A stretch of DNA of 64,000 bases from the NCBI GenBank assembly GCA_009829735.1, contig CM020620.1, forward strand, positions 29,275,777 through 29,339,776, written 5' to 3'. Below the pieces are notes generated by a model. The model worked only from the letters and a program-made list of their open reading frames with translations. It did not search any database and was not told where the DNA came from. Shown one piece after another: positions 17,694 through 28,693 of the stretch. The first letter of the stretch is position 1. Each line of letters opens with the position of its first letter. A program made the position numbers and the translations under genes. Origin of the DNA: Pyropia yezoensis (Eukaryota > Rhodophyta > Bangiophyceae > Bangiales > Bangiaceae).

Positions 17694-19872
17694 TTTCCCG
17701 TGCTCGGCCGGGTACTGTCCTCCGGGGCATCCGAGGGAGGGGGTGCCTCCTCGACTGCCAGTACTCCTCCTGGAGCTTGCTGCCTACCCCGTGCCGGGCC
17801 GGGTGCTCTGGCGGGATACCCCCCGGTGGATGCCTTGCGTTGCGCCGCTGCCCGCCGAGACTCCTCGGGTATGAGTGGGCAGGACGACACCCAGTGCTGG
17901 GGATCCCCACACAACATACATCCGGACGTGCCGGTCCCCCCTTGAGCTCGCATCGGGGTAGCCCCGTAGCTGCGGTTGCCTCCCTCGGGCGCCCCCGCGT
18001 GCCTGCTCCCTGGTAGGCCTTGGGTCCTTGGGTCAACTGGAACATGGACTCCCCCAACCGGTTGGGTCGGCCCGCAATCTGCGGGGGTGCCTCCGTGCGC
18101 ACCGCCCATGTTGGCAAGGGTTGGTGAGGGTTACCCGTCACCGGGGAGTACCCCGTAGTCCGCACATACGGGACGCGACGTCCCGTGCCCTCGCTGACCT
18201 GGAGCTGGGTCCCCGCCGGAGCGATGTACGCTACCGTACCGTGCTCATCAATGACCGGCGTCGCCGGTAGCAACAGGTGGCCCTGTTGGTCAACTAGAGG
18301 TTCATCCTCACCCGTAGGGGGATGTTCGGTCGCCACCAGTACTGGTGCGGCCTTACGTTCCACCTTCTCTTGCCTCGGTACCGGGGTAAGACTGGGCTTG
18401 CCTCCCTCACCCGTGGGCTTCGGGGCCAAGACACATTCCGGGTGTAGCATCCGGTAGGCGTCCCCTAGGGACTTGCACATATGCATCAGTCGACTGAAGT
18501 TCGTCCGTGCCGTGTTGGCGCCCCGTGCGGATATCCGCACGTAGTTGGATACTCCTGCGAACAGGATGGCCCGTAGTTCCCCTTCTCCGAGGAGCTTCCC
18601 CAGCTCGTAGTCGAGCTCTTGAATCCGTCGTCCGAACATCTCCTCATCGTCCCAGCTCTGGGCGGTGGCAGTGCGCAGGGCCCGGTAGTGGTCCTCGCAC
18701 TTGTCCTCACTGAGGTAACTGCTCAGCAGCTCCATGAGAATCCCACGGTAATCCATGGGGGTGGCCGCACCCCTCATTCCCGGCATCGGGGATGCCTGGC
18801 GAAGGATGCCTCGCATCCGTTCATCAACAAAGAACGGGAGGATCTTCAGGGCCAGCCCCTCGTTAGCGAGGGCCTTGTCCGCGGCTGCCTTGAAGCTAGT
18901 CAAGAAGCCGATGACTGCCAACGGGCGTCCGTTCGGCCCCCCGAACATAGGGACTCCCTTCATAAGGGTCTGCATAGAGCGAATCGCTCGGTGCGAGGTC
19001 GTACGCATCGATTCCGATACGGTGGTAGAGCGGTCCTCCAAACGATAACGTTCGGGAGTCAGTACCGACCTGAAGACTTCGTTGACAATCTCCGTGTCCG
19101 CGTCCTGGATATCCAGTCGCTTCGCCAGTTGATAAGTGAACTCATCGGACTCCAACCGCTTCAGTAAGCTCGCAGTAACCTGCGCTGTCATCGCGTGCAT
19201 CAGTGACGCTGGAACTTCCTGCGTCGGCGCCTTGGGTACCCGAGTTGCCTGGCTTCCGTCGTCGAGGGGGTAAGGCGAGGCGGTACCGCCTCCCCCCATC
19301 GCCGATTCTGTTCCGGCGTAAGTATCCGCCGGACCATGTCCGCGGAGCCCGCTCTGGATACTCCGAGCGTAGCGCTCCGTATGGCTACGTTCCAGCTCAG
19401 CCGACGAGTCGGATCCATAACCCACCGTGTCCGGGGGTTGTCCAGGAGTAGCAACACCGGGGTTGACCCTGGTGGCCTCCGAAAGTAGTCCGGCCGGTTC
19501 GAATCGTACTGGGGTGGGAGGGATACGACGAGGTACCGTCGTATGGCGTGCTGACATCAGCACCGCCATCGCGTCCTCCGTCCGATCCTGGCGAGCGTCG
19601 AGTCCGGAAAACCGGGCCTCGATGCGGGCCAATGATGCCATCAGGGAATCCCCTGGTGAAGGGGGCGGCGGAGTGAGGTCGGTCGATGACAGTTGAGGCG
19701 GGCCCCCGCCTCTTGCCGTCCGAGCCGTGCCAAACGTCGAGCCGGCACCGGAAAGCATTGGCGTCTCAATGTTGTCGATCGGGTTCCCGATCCCGGTTCC
19801 CGTAATCACCTCCGGAGTCGGCGTCGACGCCGATCCGTCATCTTGAACGTTCCCCGTCTCTTGGGTAGACAT
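17656..19872 (-). CDS. gag: Gag of family B, copy B2
   Basis: The ATG at 19872 starts a 738-codon frame. The N-terminal third is Gly/Pro/Ser/Thr-rich; the middle (about residues 240-480) is the capsid-like region with many Leu, Arg and Tyr. The frame continues to a stop at 17656, but the zinc knuckle is not in it: from about 17941 the -1 frame carries the knuckle. The last part of this frame is therefore probably not the main product. B1 is almost identical over the shared part. Gag should coat the RNA and form the particle. Confidence 0.85.
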   Translation of the reverse strand: MSTQETGNVQDDGSASTPTPEVITGTGIGNPIDNIETPMLSGAGSTFGTARTARGGGPPQLSSTDLTPPPPSPGDSLMASLARIEARFSGLDARQDRTEDAMAVLMSARHTTVPRRIPPTPVRFEPAGLLSEATRVNPGVATPGQPPDTVGYGSDSSAELERSHTERYARSIQSGLRGHGPADTYAGTESAMGGGGTASPYPLDDGSQATRVPKAPTQEVPASLMHAMTAQVTASLLKRLESDEFTYQLAKRLDIQDADTEIVNEVFRSVLTPERYRLEDRSTTVSESMRTTSHRAIRSMQTLMKGVPMFGGPNGRPLAVIGFLTSFKAAADKALANEGLALKILPFFVDERMRGILRQASPMPGMRGAATPMDYRGILMELLSSYLSEDKCEDHYRALRTATAQSWDDEEMFGRRIQELDYELGKLLGEGELRAILFAGVSNYVRISARGANTARTNFSRLMHMCKSLGDAYRMLHPECVLAPKPTGEGGKPSLTPVPRQEKVERKAAPVLVATEHPPTGEDEPLVDQQGHLLLPATPVIDEHGTVAYIAPAGTQLQVSEGTGRRVPYVRTTGYSPVTGNPHQPLPTWAVRTEAPPQIAGRPNRLGESMFQLTQGPKAYQGAGTRGRPREATAATGLPRCELKGGPARPDVCCVGIPSTGCRPAHSYPRSLGGQRRNARHPPGGIPPEHPARHGVGSKLQEEYWQSRRHPLPRMPRRTVPGRARETSKRKDDTGSLG
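17687..17941 (-). CDS. Nucleocapsid (zinc knuckle) segment of family B in the -1 frame of gag
   Basis: Relative to gag this segment is in the -1 frame. It contains a canonical CX2CX4HX4C knuckle (CMLCGDPQHWVSSC) near 17880-17920 and a Pro/Ala-rich tail, and stops with TAA at 17687. The frame is open upstream at least to an ATG at 18109, but it probably becomes coding at the G-run 17935-17941. Its own end is the slippery site that leads into pol. It could be a genuine gag-NC-pol arrangement with two frameshifts, or a one-base indel in the G-run of this copy. Confidence 0.7.
   Translation of the reverse strand, partial: GGTGTSGCMLCGDPQHWVSSCPLIPEESRRAAAQRKASTGGYPARAPGPARGRQQAPGGVLAVEEAPPPSDAPEDSTRPSTGNE
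17693..17699 (-). promoter_or_regulatory. -1 ribosomal frameshift site into pol, element B
   Basis: The zinc-knuckle frame reads ACG GGA AAC GAG TAA, so G GGA AAC is an in-frame X XXY YYZ heptamer six bases from the stop. The pol frame is -1 to it and open from this point. Downstream, CGGGGT and ACCCCG (roughly 17670 and 17635) can form a stem. Confidence 0.75.
17935..17941 (-). promoter_or_regulatory. Possible first -1 frameshift site, gag to zinc knuckle, element B
   Basis: In the gag frame the codons are AAG GGG GGA, giving the heptamer G GGG GGA. A -1 slip here joins the capsid frame to the zinc-knuckle frame a few codons before its first Cys. A homopolymer indel would produce the same picture. 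Confidence 0.45.
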
Positions 19873-20078
19873 AGTCACAATCAGTCAACCGACGTAACAA
19901 TCACCACGAATAAGAGAGCGAGGGGGTAGATTGGGGAGAGTAACAGTAGATCACAGTCAGAGGTAAAAACTCAACACAATCGATCAGGTCGCAACACCAC
20001 GAGTACAAGAAAAGGACCGGATCCCTATCCGTGTGCCAGGGCCGAAGACGGCGTCACCACAAGGGTGACGGAAACCCG

Positions 20079-20096
20079 TCCCCTGCTGCTCCACCA
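20079..20096 (-). promoter_or_regulatory. Primer binding site of element B2
   Basis: The minus strand reads TGGTGGAGCAGCAGGGGA one base after the LTR end, identical to B1. Confidence 0.7.
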
Positions 20097-20097
20097 A

Positions 20098-20460
20098 TGT
20101 AGCACAATAGGGTATCCGCTGCACGTCCACTCTCAGGGAACACTCGCCAGGGGGGATCGGCACGAACGTCACCAGGAGGCCAAGGTTGCTGTCCTTGGAG
20201 CGCAAGCCACGGGACCAAGATGGGAGCCCAAATGGGAGGGGTTTGTTGTTCTGCTTGGCCGGCGGTGGATTCGCCGCCGGCCCCCTCGTTATAAACCCTC
20301 GGAGACACTACTAACTACCCTCCACCCCTAGATGCAAGTCCCTCTGGACATACGTAACTTATAGATACCGTGACCAGTATGGACTATCAAATTGAAAGCC
20401 AAGGATTAGAAGTAGCCCCCCTAATATTAGGGTCACAATACGGCCGACCATATTGCTACA
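20098..20460 (-). repeat. 5' LTR of family-B retrotransposon, copy B2
   Basis: This 363-bp block matches 2090-2452 with few substitutions and has the same TGTAGC...GCTACA ends and a TATA-like TTTATAA near 20289-20295. It is followed by the leader, primer site and gag. No matching 3' LTR was found to the left of pol B. Confidence 0.82.
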
Positions 20461-22369
20461 GAGAGGCAGGCTAGAGGTGGCCCTCAACTGGTGACGCCCT
20501 GTGCGGGGACCGGTTGCCCCTCGTCTGCCTCTTCCCGCCCGCCCACCGCTCTTTCCAACTCCTTCCCCCCATCTCCCACCCGGCTCCTCCGCCTTTCCTC
20601 CCTCCACGCTCCGAGGGGTTTCACGCACCCCTCGGACTAGGAGCATCCCCCTTCACGGGGAGGCGGATCGCGGCGACCCCTGCGCCTGACCAATCGGGGG
20701 CAGGTGGGGGTCGCTCCTCCCTCGGGAGGGGCACGCCACGTCATCCTCGCTGGATCCCTCCATGAATGGGGGGGGGAGATACGATAATATCGGGTTGAGC
20801 GATTACGCCCGCTCGATTGGAATTGGCCTTCTTGCCAGTGAAGGGAAGACATCTAGGGCGGGCTACTTCCGCCCGAATCTGGCCGAGATTTATTGAGATC
20901 CATCCACTGAGCGTGTTTTGCGTAGAGAGAATTGTTGGAGGGATCTGAGTGTTTCGATTGGGTGTTGAGTGTAGGGAGTGTTGGCCCGCACTCCGGGGTC
21001 CCACAGCGGGCCCTGGACCGGCGGGCCAAGGAGGGATATCTGCGCGTGGGGCTCTGCCCGTTGCTTCCCCCTCACAAAAAAAATCAACTTTGCGTTACCC
21101 TCGTGTTCCCCGTCCTGGACGCTTCCACCTTCGCGTGGAGCTTCACGTTCCGGCGGTTCTGACTCCAGGGTTTATACCCCGGGTTCCCCACCATGTCCTT
21201 CAGGAGGATAAGGTACCCCGTTGGTGTGGGCTTACGCCCAGAGAACCACCACAGCCTCCTCAAGAAGCGGCCTCTCCCCCCTCTGCCTGTCCTGGTCCCT
21301 TCTCCTGGACCGGGCACCTCGAGGAGGGAAAGCCCCCCAGCCCTGCACCCTCCGCGACGGTCCCTCATGCGGTAACTTGGTCGTGTCCACCTTCGGCGGA
21401 CGGAGCGCTGTGCGGGCGGGTGTGCCCAGATTGAGTCGGTTCTCCGCAGACACAAACAGTGCGCGGCCCCAGGGAGCAAGGGGGAAGGCGTCCCGCGTAC
21501 GTGGGGCTTCGGGGTAAGTCATGGCGCGCGTGAGAAGAGGAGCAAGTGCATCAAGTGCCTTTATGCTTTTTAGCCTGTTGGTCAGACCACTCCCTTTCCA
21601 AGGTCCCCCCCAAAATTGGCCTCCACGAAGCCCTGCCCGGGCAGGGCATCGCCCCATCCCATCACGACATCCCTCCCCGTCCTGCTGCACCACAAGCGCC
21701 CCGCCCAGCCCCACAAATCTCTCCCGCCCAGCGGAGCCGCCGCACCCGCCCCCCTGCGCCCGTAGCTGACAGAAAAACGCCAAAGCTTGTTCGAGCACCA
21801 GCGCAGGCGGCGCAAACAGCACCGCCACTATTGTCGCCGCCGCCCACTCCACTCCAAGTGCAACAGTGACTTTACCCCGCCCGTCGTCCCCTGGAGCCGA
21901 CGAACCCTCCCCCTGTTCCCCCGTCCAGCTATCAATCCCCCAGCCATGGCCAAAAACCCCATGGCCCTCCCCAAACAGCAACCCCGCCGCCGCGCGTGAC
22001 CGGACCTGCCCCAGCGGAGGAAGTCATTGCTATCCCCTCTCCGCCCCTCGCCAAAAAAACATCACCACCATTAGTACCCTCTCCCCCCGCCCCTTAACGC
22101 CGCCGACGCCACCACACCCCTCTGCCCAAATGCCGACCCCGCGGTCCCCACCGACCCGCCTGCCCCCCTCTCAAGGCGTCACCAACATCCCCCCACCCTC
22201 CCCCTGTACACCGTCCCCGCAACGTACAGCCCCTCTCCCGGCCCTTCCCCACATACCGGCGCCGCTACCGCTCCCCCAGAAAAACCTAGCCACAGCCGCC
22301 TGAGCCGTACCCTCCACAGACAAAATCGTCCACGCCGCCACCTGACACCGCCCCCCCCCCACCCAGTCC
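20461..22369. other. Intergenic, increasingly C-rich; no gene supported
   Basis: From the end of LTR B2 there are mixed GC-rich sequences and, after about 21600, a strong C-over-G bias. Several long frames exist, but they are Pro/Gly/Arg-rich translations of biased DNA without motifs. Confidence 0.5.
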
Positions 22370-22622
22370 AGCGCCGGCGGCGGCGGCCGGCGCGGCGGCC
22401 GCCCGCCCCCCCAAACCGGTCACCCTCCCCCCCACCGACGCGGTCGGCGCGTCCGTCGCGGCAGTGTCGGCGAGCGCCGCCGCCGACGCGGCGGCGAGGG
22501 GTATGGAGCCTAGCGGCGGCGGCGCCGCCGCCGCCGCCACCGACGGCGCCACCGCCGCGGCGGCGGCGAGCGACACGGGCGCCCGGGGCAGGTTCGCCAG
22601 CACCACGAGGGCCGTTTCGGGC

Positions 22623-22667
<45 letters not shown>

Positions 22668-22765
22668 GTGACGGTGACGAGCAGTGCGGCCGCGCCCTCC
22701 CCCGCGTCCCCGTTGGCGGCGGCGGCCGCCGCCGCCGCCGCCGCCATCATCGCCTCGGTCACCAT
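22370..22765. repeat. Extremely GC-rich block with CCG trinucleotide microsatellite
   Basis: Almost pure G+C, with a (CCG)n run of about 13 units at 22624-22662 and several shorter GCC/GGC runs. It translates to polyalanine or polyproline and is not credible as a gene. Confidence 0.8.
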
Positions 22766-24430
22766 GGCCTATGTATATTCTACAAAAAATCGATGGGCGG
22801 GCGGCCGTTTTGACCCATTCCGGCCAGTGTTTCAATTTGATGGACACCTCGATTCCAGCCAATCCTGGGGGGGTGCTCTGAATGGCCTGTCCGGGCGTCC
22901 ATCGATTCCGAGCTGTGTGCATCGATTCGCCCTTCGATTTTTCCCCCGAAACAGTACGATAAACGCCCCTGTAAGCCTCCCCCTCACCCCGTCCCCTCCT
23001 CTCCGCCCAGACCCCGTCCCCTCCTCTCCGCCCAGACCCCTCCTCTCCGCCCCGGTCCCCCTCCTCCGCCCTGTCCCCCCTCCACGCCCCGTGCCCCTCC
23101 GTCCGCCCTGTCTCAACCCGACCCCGCCCCGCCCCCCCCCCTCCTCCCCGTCACTCCCCCGTCCCTCCCCGTCACACCCCCGCCCCTCGTTAATCCCCCC
23201 GACCCCCAACTCCCAGCGCCCCCCATCTCCCCCTATCCCCACGGACTCCCCCGCTCACCCCCAGCGACCCCGTCTTTGCACATAGTCCTTTTACGCCCCA
23301 GCCGCCCCACCCCGCCCCCCTCCCACCCCTCAGAGCCCTCTCTCTCTCCCCTGCCCTCCCCCTTCCCCCTGTATCCTCTCCGGCCCTTGGTCTCCCCCCG
23401 GGCCTCAGTCCGCGCCTTCCCCCGCTCTCCACACCGTTCCCCCTCCTCCGCCCGGTCCCGCCCCCTAAGCCCTGTCCCCCCCCCTCCGCCAAGTCACCCC
23501 CCCGCCCTTTGTCTTCGTCCCGTCCACCCGATTCCCCCCGCTCCACCCCAGCTGCCCCCATTCCCGCGGACTCCCCCGCTCACGGCCAGCGACCCCGTGT
23601 TTGTACAAAGTCCCTTCACACCCCTGCCGCCCTCCACAGCCCCCCCCGCCCAAAGTCCTTTGACGCCCCTGCCGCCCCCACCCACCCCCCCGGCCCCCCC
23701 GTCTCCCAGCCGTCCCTCTTTTTTCTTCCCTTCTACCGCGTCACCTCCCACCCCCGCCCACTCGCCCCCCTTCTCCCCGTCCTCCCCCGCCCTTGCGCAT
23801 AGTCATTCTTTGCTGAGGTCGCCTCCCTCGGACCCCTTCGATTCGATCCTTTCCAGCGTCCCCTTTCCTCGCCGCGTTCGTACACGTCCTTTCTTTTCCC
23901 CGTTGCCCCCCCTTGTCCCACGAAATCGTCCCCCGTGCCTCACCCACCGCCCCGCTTGTGTGGCACCCCCGCTGCCCCGCTCCCCCCCCCACTCCCGCGA
24001 GAACCTGACTTCCCTTCCTCCACATGCACCCCTCCAGTCCTCTACCACTATCTTCCCCCCCCCTTTACAGACGCCTCTACCCAAACTCTAGCAGACCCTG
24101 GCCTTTTCCGACCCCCAACTTGTCCCCCCGACCTCCCTTCCTCCCGCTCGCCTCACGCACTCATCGATAGTACATGATTCAGTCGCCCCTCTCGCACTTT
24201 CGCGGCACTCCCCTACCACCGATCCCCAGTCCGACCACCTCATCCTGATTCTCCACCCCGTCCCACATTCACCTCCTCATTCCCCTCCCCCCCCTCTCCA
24301 CCCTGCCCTTGCCACCCACAACTGCCAGACCCCCTCGTGAGGGCGGCCCCCGCGCGGCCCCACACTTTACCGCACTGTAACGTCCCTCCGTCGGAGCTCC
24401 TTTTCCCCCGCCCGCCCATCTGCAGTTGGT
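22766..24430. repeat. C-rich, strand-asymmetric low-complexity region with local duplications
   Basis: The plus strand is dominated by C and T, with dozens of runs of four or more C. A CCCCGTCCCCTCCTCTCCGC-type unit is repeated near 22990-23050. A block of about 90 bp at 23216-23300 recurs, diverged, at about 23551-23640. No gene is supported. Confidence 0.7.
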
Positions 24431-25028
24431 CCCGCACCGCATGGCTTATTTACAGTACGACAAGTAGACCCCTGTTCATCCTTTTCAACGATGGACGCCC
24501 GCCGCGCCCATCCTTTTCAACGATGAACGCTGCGATTCAAGACATCTGATTGGCTGCCCGGTGGCGTTCATCCTCGGAAAGAGTGAACGCCTCCCGCGCG
24601 GGGCCCCCATTCGACCCTCCAAGAAAAACGGCTCTCTCGTGCACGGGCGAGCTCGACAAGACCAACGGGATCAACTCGCCTCCGAAGCACCGCTGCCGTT
24701 ATCGGTGACAGAACGGCTCAGTTTCGCGCCACGAAACGGAAGCTGCGATGTGCCCGCCTACAGGTCAGTCGCGCACCGCCGTTGACCGTTACATGGCGGC
24801 CCAGTTTCGCGCCGAAAAACGGAACCTGCCGCCCACCCCACCACCCACTCCACCACAGCCCAGTCTCTCACACGTCTTCCTCTCGGCGCTTGCCTAATCT
24901 CCTGCTGTGCGTATCGCCCTCTGTATCTTTCTCCTCCGGTGAAGCACCCTCCGCGACAGTGGCCTTGACGACCCCTTTAACCGGCATCGGTCCCCCCGCC
25001 CTGGAGCTTTCATCACAACCAACCCACC
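24431..25028. other. Upstream region of helicase copy 1, shared with copy 2
   Basis: From about 24590 this matches 40291-40817 upstream of the intact copy, except that copy 2 holds about 110 extra bases near 40400-40505. A short motif CATCCTTTTCAACGATG occurs twice near 24478-24530. It is probably a promoter and 5' leader, although no TATA box stands out. Confidence 0.5.
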
Positions 25029-28000
25029 ATGTCTACAGCCGTCCCGAACTCCACCGACCCTGAGGAAGGCAGCTCGCCTGTCGCTTCTCTGGCTGCCCCT
25101 GCGGCGGCCCCCTCTTCTGTTGCTGTACTTCGTTCCGCTCCTCCGCCTGTCTCACCGCGCGCTGTGCCTGTCTCAGCCCAGGCTGTCGCCCTTTCTCTTG
25201 CGCGTCCTCTGGGTGCCACCTCTGTCGGCGCTCTGGCCACTGTCCGTGCCCCTGCCTCAGCTGCAGCCGATGTGGTCGCCACTGACCCTGTCCCTGTCTC
25301 CGCGCTGACCGCCGACGGTGGTGGCCCTGCCACGGCGGCCGCCCCTATTCGTGCTCCCGTTGATGCTGAGGAGGATGGCTCGACGCGTGTTCCTACGTCC
25401 ACTGCGTACGACGCCCCCTACAACCTCGCGGACACGGAAAATTTTTTTTTACATTTGGTCTGATGCCCACAGTGTGGTGTGCATCCCGTGTGACACTACG
25501 TTTTTGGACGGCGCCCTGCTTGGTCACCATGTCCGCGGTGGGCCGCACAAGGCAGCTGTGGAAAAGATGGGCTGCGCCGACGCCCAGGCGACTGGTTCTG
25601 AGGACAGCGGCGTGGCCGCCCGCCTGGCCAGTGTTCAGACGGTGGGCATTGCCGCCGCGCGTGCAGCCCTGGCTGTCGAGCCGACTGGCGGCCAAGTTGG
25701 GCTCAGAGAGCGCTACTCCCTCCGTGCCTGGCCCGCTGGCTCCGCCGCCGCTCACCTACCAGCGGTTCCTGCCCTTTCCATTTGTACGGGGCTCCACGCG
25801 TGCTACACCTGCCGCTCGATGGCGCCGAGCGCACAGGGCGTGCACAAGACGGTTACCCGCAGGGCGTCGGGAACTCCGCGGCCGTCCTCTGCGTCGCCTG
25901 CATCCGCGAGTGACCCTACCGACGCGTGCGGCAACAAGCGCTTTTACATTGTGTCTGGTCAGACGCTCAAGCGGGGCAACAAAACGTGCTTCTTCCCTGT
26001 CTCTTGCGGGGTGCCATCCCAAGCGGCCTCAGGTGCGGTGCACGTCCGAGTCGCGGCAGGTGCTCTGCTCCCCACCGCCCTTGGCGCTCCCGTGCCCCCT
26101 GCTCCCCACGCCGCCGCCGACGCCGCCGCCGCTGCCGCTGCCGCCTCTGGAGTCGACGACACACCGCAGGTGCCGCCCCCTCAAGTCAACCAGCGTGTGT
26201 GTTTGGATGCATTTCTTGGCGCGTCATCGACTCTCGGCTCGCCCCTGGAACGGCTGCCCTCATCCGAGGCAACCAATGACACCGAGGCGGGGGGCCTCCT
26301 GCACATGGAGCGGTACGACGTCTCTCTCAAGGACCTTGGCTGGACCGCCGCTGCCGTGGCGGACCACTTTTCGCTGCTCGATGTGGAAGGCCCAGAGGGT
26401 CGTCAACATTGCGACCGTCCCGTGTACGTCGCGCTCCGCGCCGGCATCCAGCGGGTGACGGACGCTGCCATTGCGTTTCTTCGTAGCCGCAGCGCCTCTG
26501 TGCTGTCGCGTAAAATGCGTCTGTCGTCGGCCGGCGACGACAGCGGCCGAGCCTTCCACGTCAACCTCCGGCCCGGCACTGTTCAGCGGTACGTGCGGGA
26601 CACATCCATCCTGCTCTTGGTCGTCATGGACATTGTGCGCCTCGGCCACCGCTGCGCCGCGGACATTGTCGCAGACGACCGGCGTGTCCCCACATTATCG
26701 GCCTCATCTATCTCGGCCGCTGACGCTCTCACCGTGGCGCTCGACGCTCAAGAGGTGGCCTCCGCTGGCGGCGGTAACAGAGGTCAAGGTGCCCAAGGGC
26801 CTTTGCTGGGTTCCCCTTTGGCCTCCCCCGCCGCGGACACGGAGCCTCTCTTTCAGGCCCTTTTGCTCGCCCTCTTTCACGAGGAGTACGACCCCCGTGC
26901 CCGGCGGGGCGACCCAGCCTGCAAAGGCCAGTCGGACGTCGAGCTGGTGATGCCTTTTCTCGCGGTGGTGTACGGCTCCCTCGGTCTTGGCCGCACCGAC
27001 CCCGCCCGGTACGCCGACGCCGGCAACGCGCAGCGCCTGACTGCTGCGTTGCTCTTCTCCATCAAGATCACCAACACCCTCTACTACATGGCACATAGCG
27101 AGGCGTCGTCTGACGAATTGTTTGCCGCGATTGCGCGCAAGTCTGACCCCTCCCGGGTCACGGCGGCCGCCTACGTTGTCCACCTGTCGGGCATGGCCGA
27201 GGCCATTGGGCGGAGCGAAACAATGGCGCCCGTCTTTCTCCCGTGTGACGACCCGTCGCATGCGCCGCCTGTCACGGTGGGGTCACCGGCTCAAGGGCGC
27301 CCCGTTTGCGGCACCCTGTTGGGAGCGCAGCTGCACATGAGCACCCGGGAGCTCGGCCGCCGCCTAGAGAGCCTTCACGCCGATATCTTTTCCCTCTTCC
27401 GGGAGCTCACTGGCGGGTACGACCCTGCGGGGAGTGGCTTTTGGGCGGACGCCATCCGCCTGGTGGACCGCCCATCGGCGCACGCGCCGGGCGTAGGCTT
27501 TCTTCAGCTGCCCCAAAACCGGCAGCTTGTACGGCGGTGGCTGTCGCACTTTGTGGCATCTGGCGCTCTCGAGTCGGCTGCCTGCCCGGTGCGGCCCGTG
27601 CAGGGTCCTGCAGCCAGCTCCGGCGCCACCGCGCCGCCGCCCGCAGAGGTGGCGCGCGGCGCCATTGCGCGCTGGGAAGCAAAGGCTGAGCGGCTGCGCG
27701 CCCTATTGTGGGCTGCCATGCACGTCGCCGGCGGCTCGCCGGGCCGTCAAACCGAGGACGCGGCGCTCAAGGTGGTCGCCTCTACCGCGCGTGCCCGTAG
27801 AAGCCTTTTTGTCCACGCTGGGAGCGTATTCACGGTGCTGACGTACAGCAAGGGTCAGGCCCGTGCTGAAGGCAGGGGCCGCCCCGTACTTCGCTGGATG
27901 GCCGCCAAGACTTCCTCCCTTATTTTGCTGGTCGTCGTGTTTCTGGACCCCCTGCAAGCCTACGTGTCTCGCGCCACCGAGTCTCTAACAACGGCGACAG

Positions 28001-28193
28001 CCTGGGCGGGCTTGGCGGCGCATCCGCCGCGCCGTCAGGGGCGTCGTGAGCAGTGCCTGCGGTCACGCGGAGGAGGTGGACCGGGCTCTCCTCTTTCGTG
28101 ACGCCCGTGGTGTGCAGCTGTCCCCCTATGTGCTGAACAAGGCGCTAGAGTCGGGCTTGCTGCACGGTCTTCGGAGCAGTCGGGCTCGTATGT
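25029..28193 (+). pseudogene. Composite zinc-finger/recombinase/RecQ-like helicase gene, copy 1 (frameshifted and cut by gap)
   Basis: This is the 5' half of a gene nearly identical to the intact one at 40818. It starts at the same ATG (Met-Ser-Thr-Ala-Val-Pro-Asn-Ser). An expanded T-run near 25440-25450 shifts the frame; translation then continues in a new frame to 28101. Three further one-base losses occur near 27978, 28030 and 28172 (CCC to CC, CC to C, GGG to GG), close to the assembly gap at 28194. The C2H2-like finger and the second Cys/His region are visible; the recombinase end and helicase would lie in or beyond the gap and are not seen after it. It may be a decayed or unfinished copy, but the pattern of homopolymer losses beside a gap also fits consensus error. 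Confidence 0.8.
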
Positions 28194-28693
28194 NNNNNNN
28201 NNNNNNNNNNNNNNNNNNNNNNNNNNNNNNNNNNNNNNNNNNNNNNNNNNNNNNNNNNNNNNNNNNNNNNNNNNNNNNNNNNNNNNNNNNNNNNNNNNNN
28301 NNNNNNNNNNNNNNNNNNNNNNNNNNNNNNNNNNNNNNNNNNNNNNNNNNNNNNNNNNNNNNNNNNNNNNNNNNNNNNNNNNNNNNNNNNNNNNNNNNNN
28401 NNNNNNNNNNNNNNNNNNNNNNNNNNNNNNNNNNNNNNNNNNNNNNNNNNNNNNNNNNNNNNNNNNNNNNNNNNNNNNNNNNNNNNNNNNNNNNNNNNNN
28501 NNNNNNNNNNNNNNNNNNNNNNNNNNNNNNNNNNNNNNNNNNNNNNNNNNNNNNNNNNNNNNNNNNNNNNNNNNNNNNNNNNNNNNNNNNNNNNNNNNNN
28601 NNNNNNNNNNNNNNNNNNNNNNNNNNNNNNNNNNNNNNNNNNNNNNNNNNNNNNNNNNNNNNNNNNNNNNNNNNNNNNNNNNNNNNNNNNNNN
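28194..28693. other. Assembly gap (500 N)
   Basis: A run of N of exactly 500, so the true size is unknown. It separates helicase copy 1 from the 5' end of the first ParB-like gene. Confidence 1.

Noticed and set aside
1-20460. B1 and B2 as the two ends of a single element with A inserted in it
   Set aside because: Both begin with a 5' LTR and lead leftward into gag, so they are two separate copies in the same orientation.
21232-21981. A 249-codon minus-strand frame in C-rich DNA as a gene
   Set aside because: The composition reflects the strand bias, there is no motif or neighbour support, and frames of similar length exist in all phases there.
22464-23285. Polyalanine/polyproline frame as a protein
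   Set aside because: It is the translation of a CCG microsatellite and C-rich repeats.
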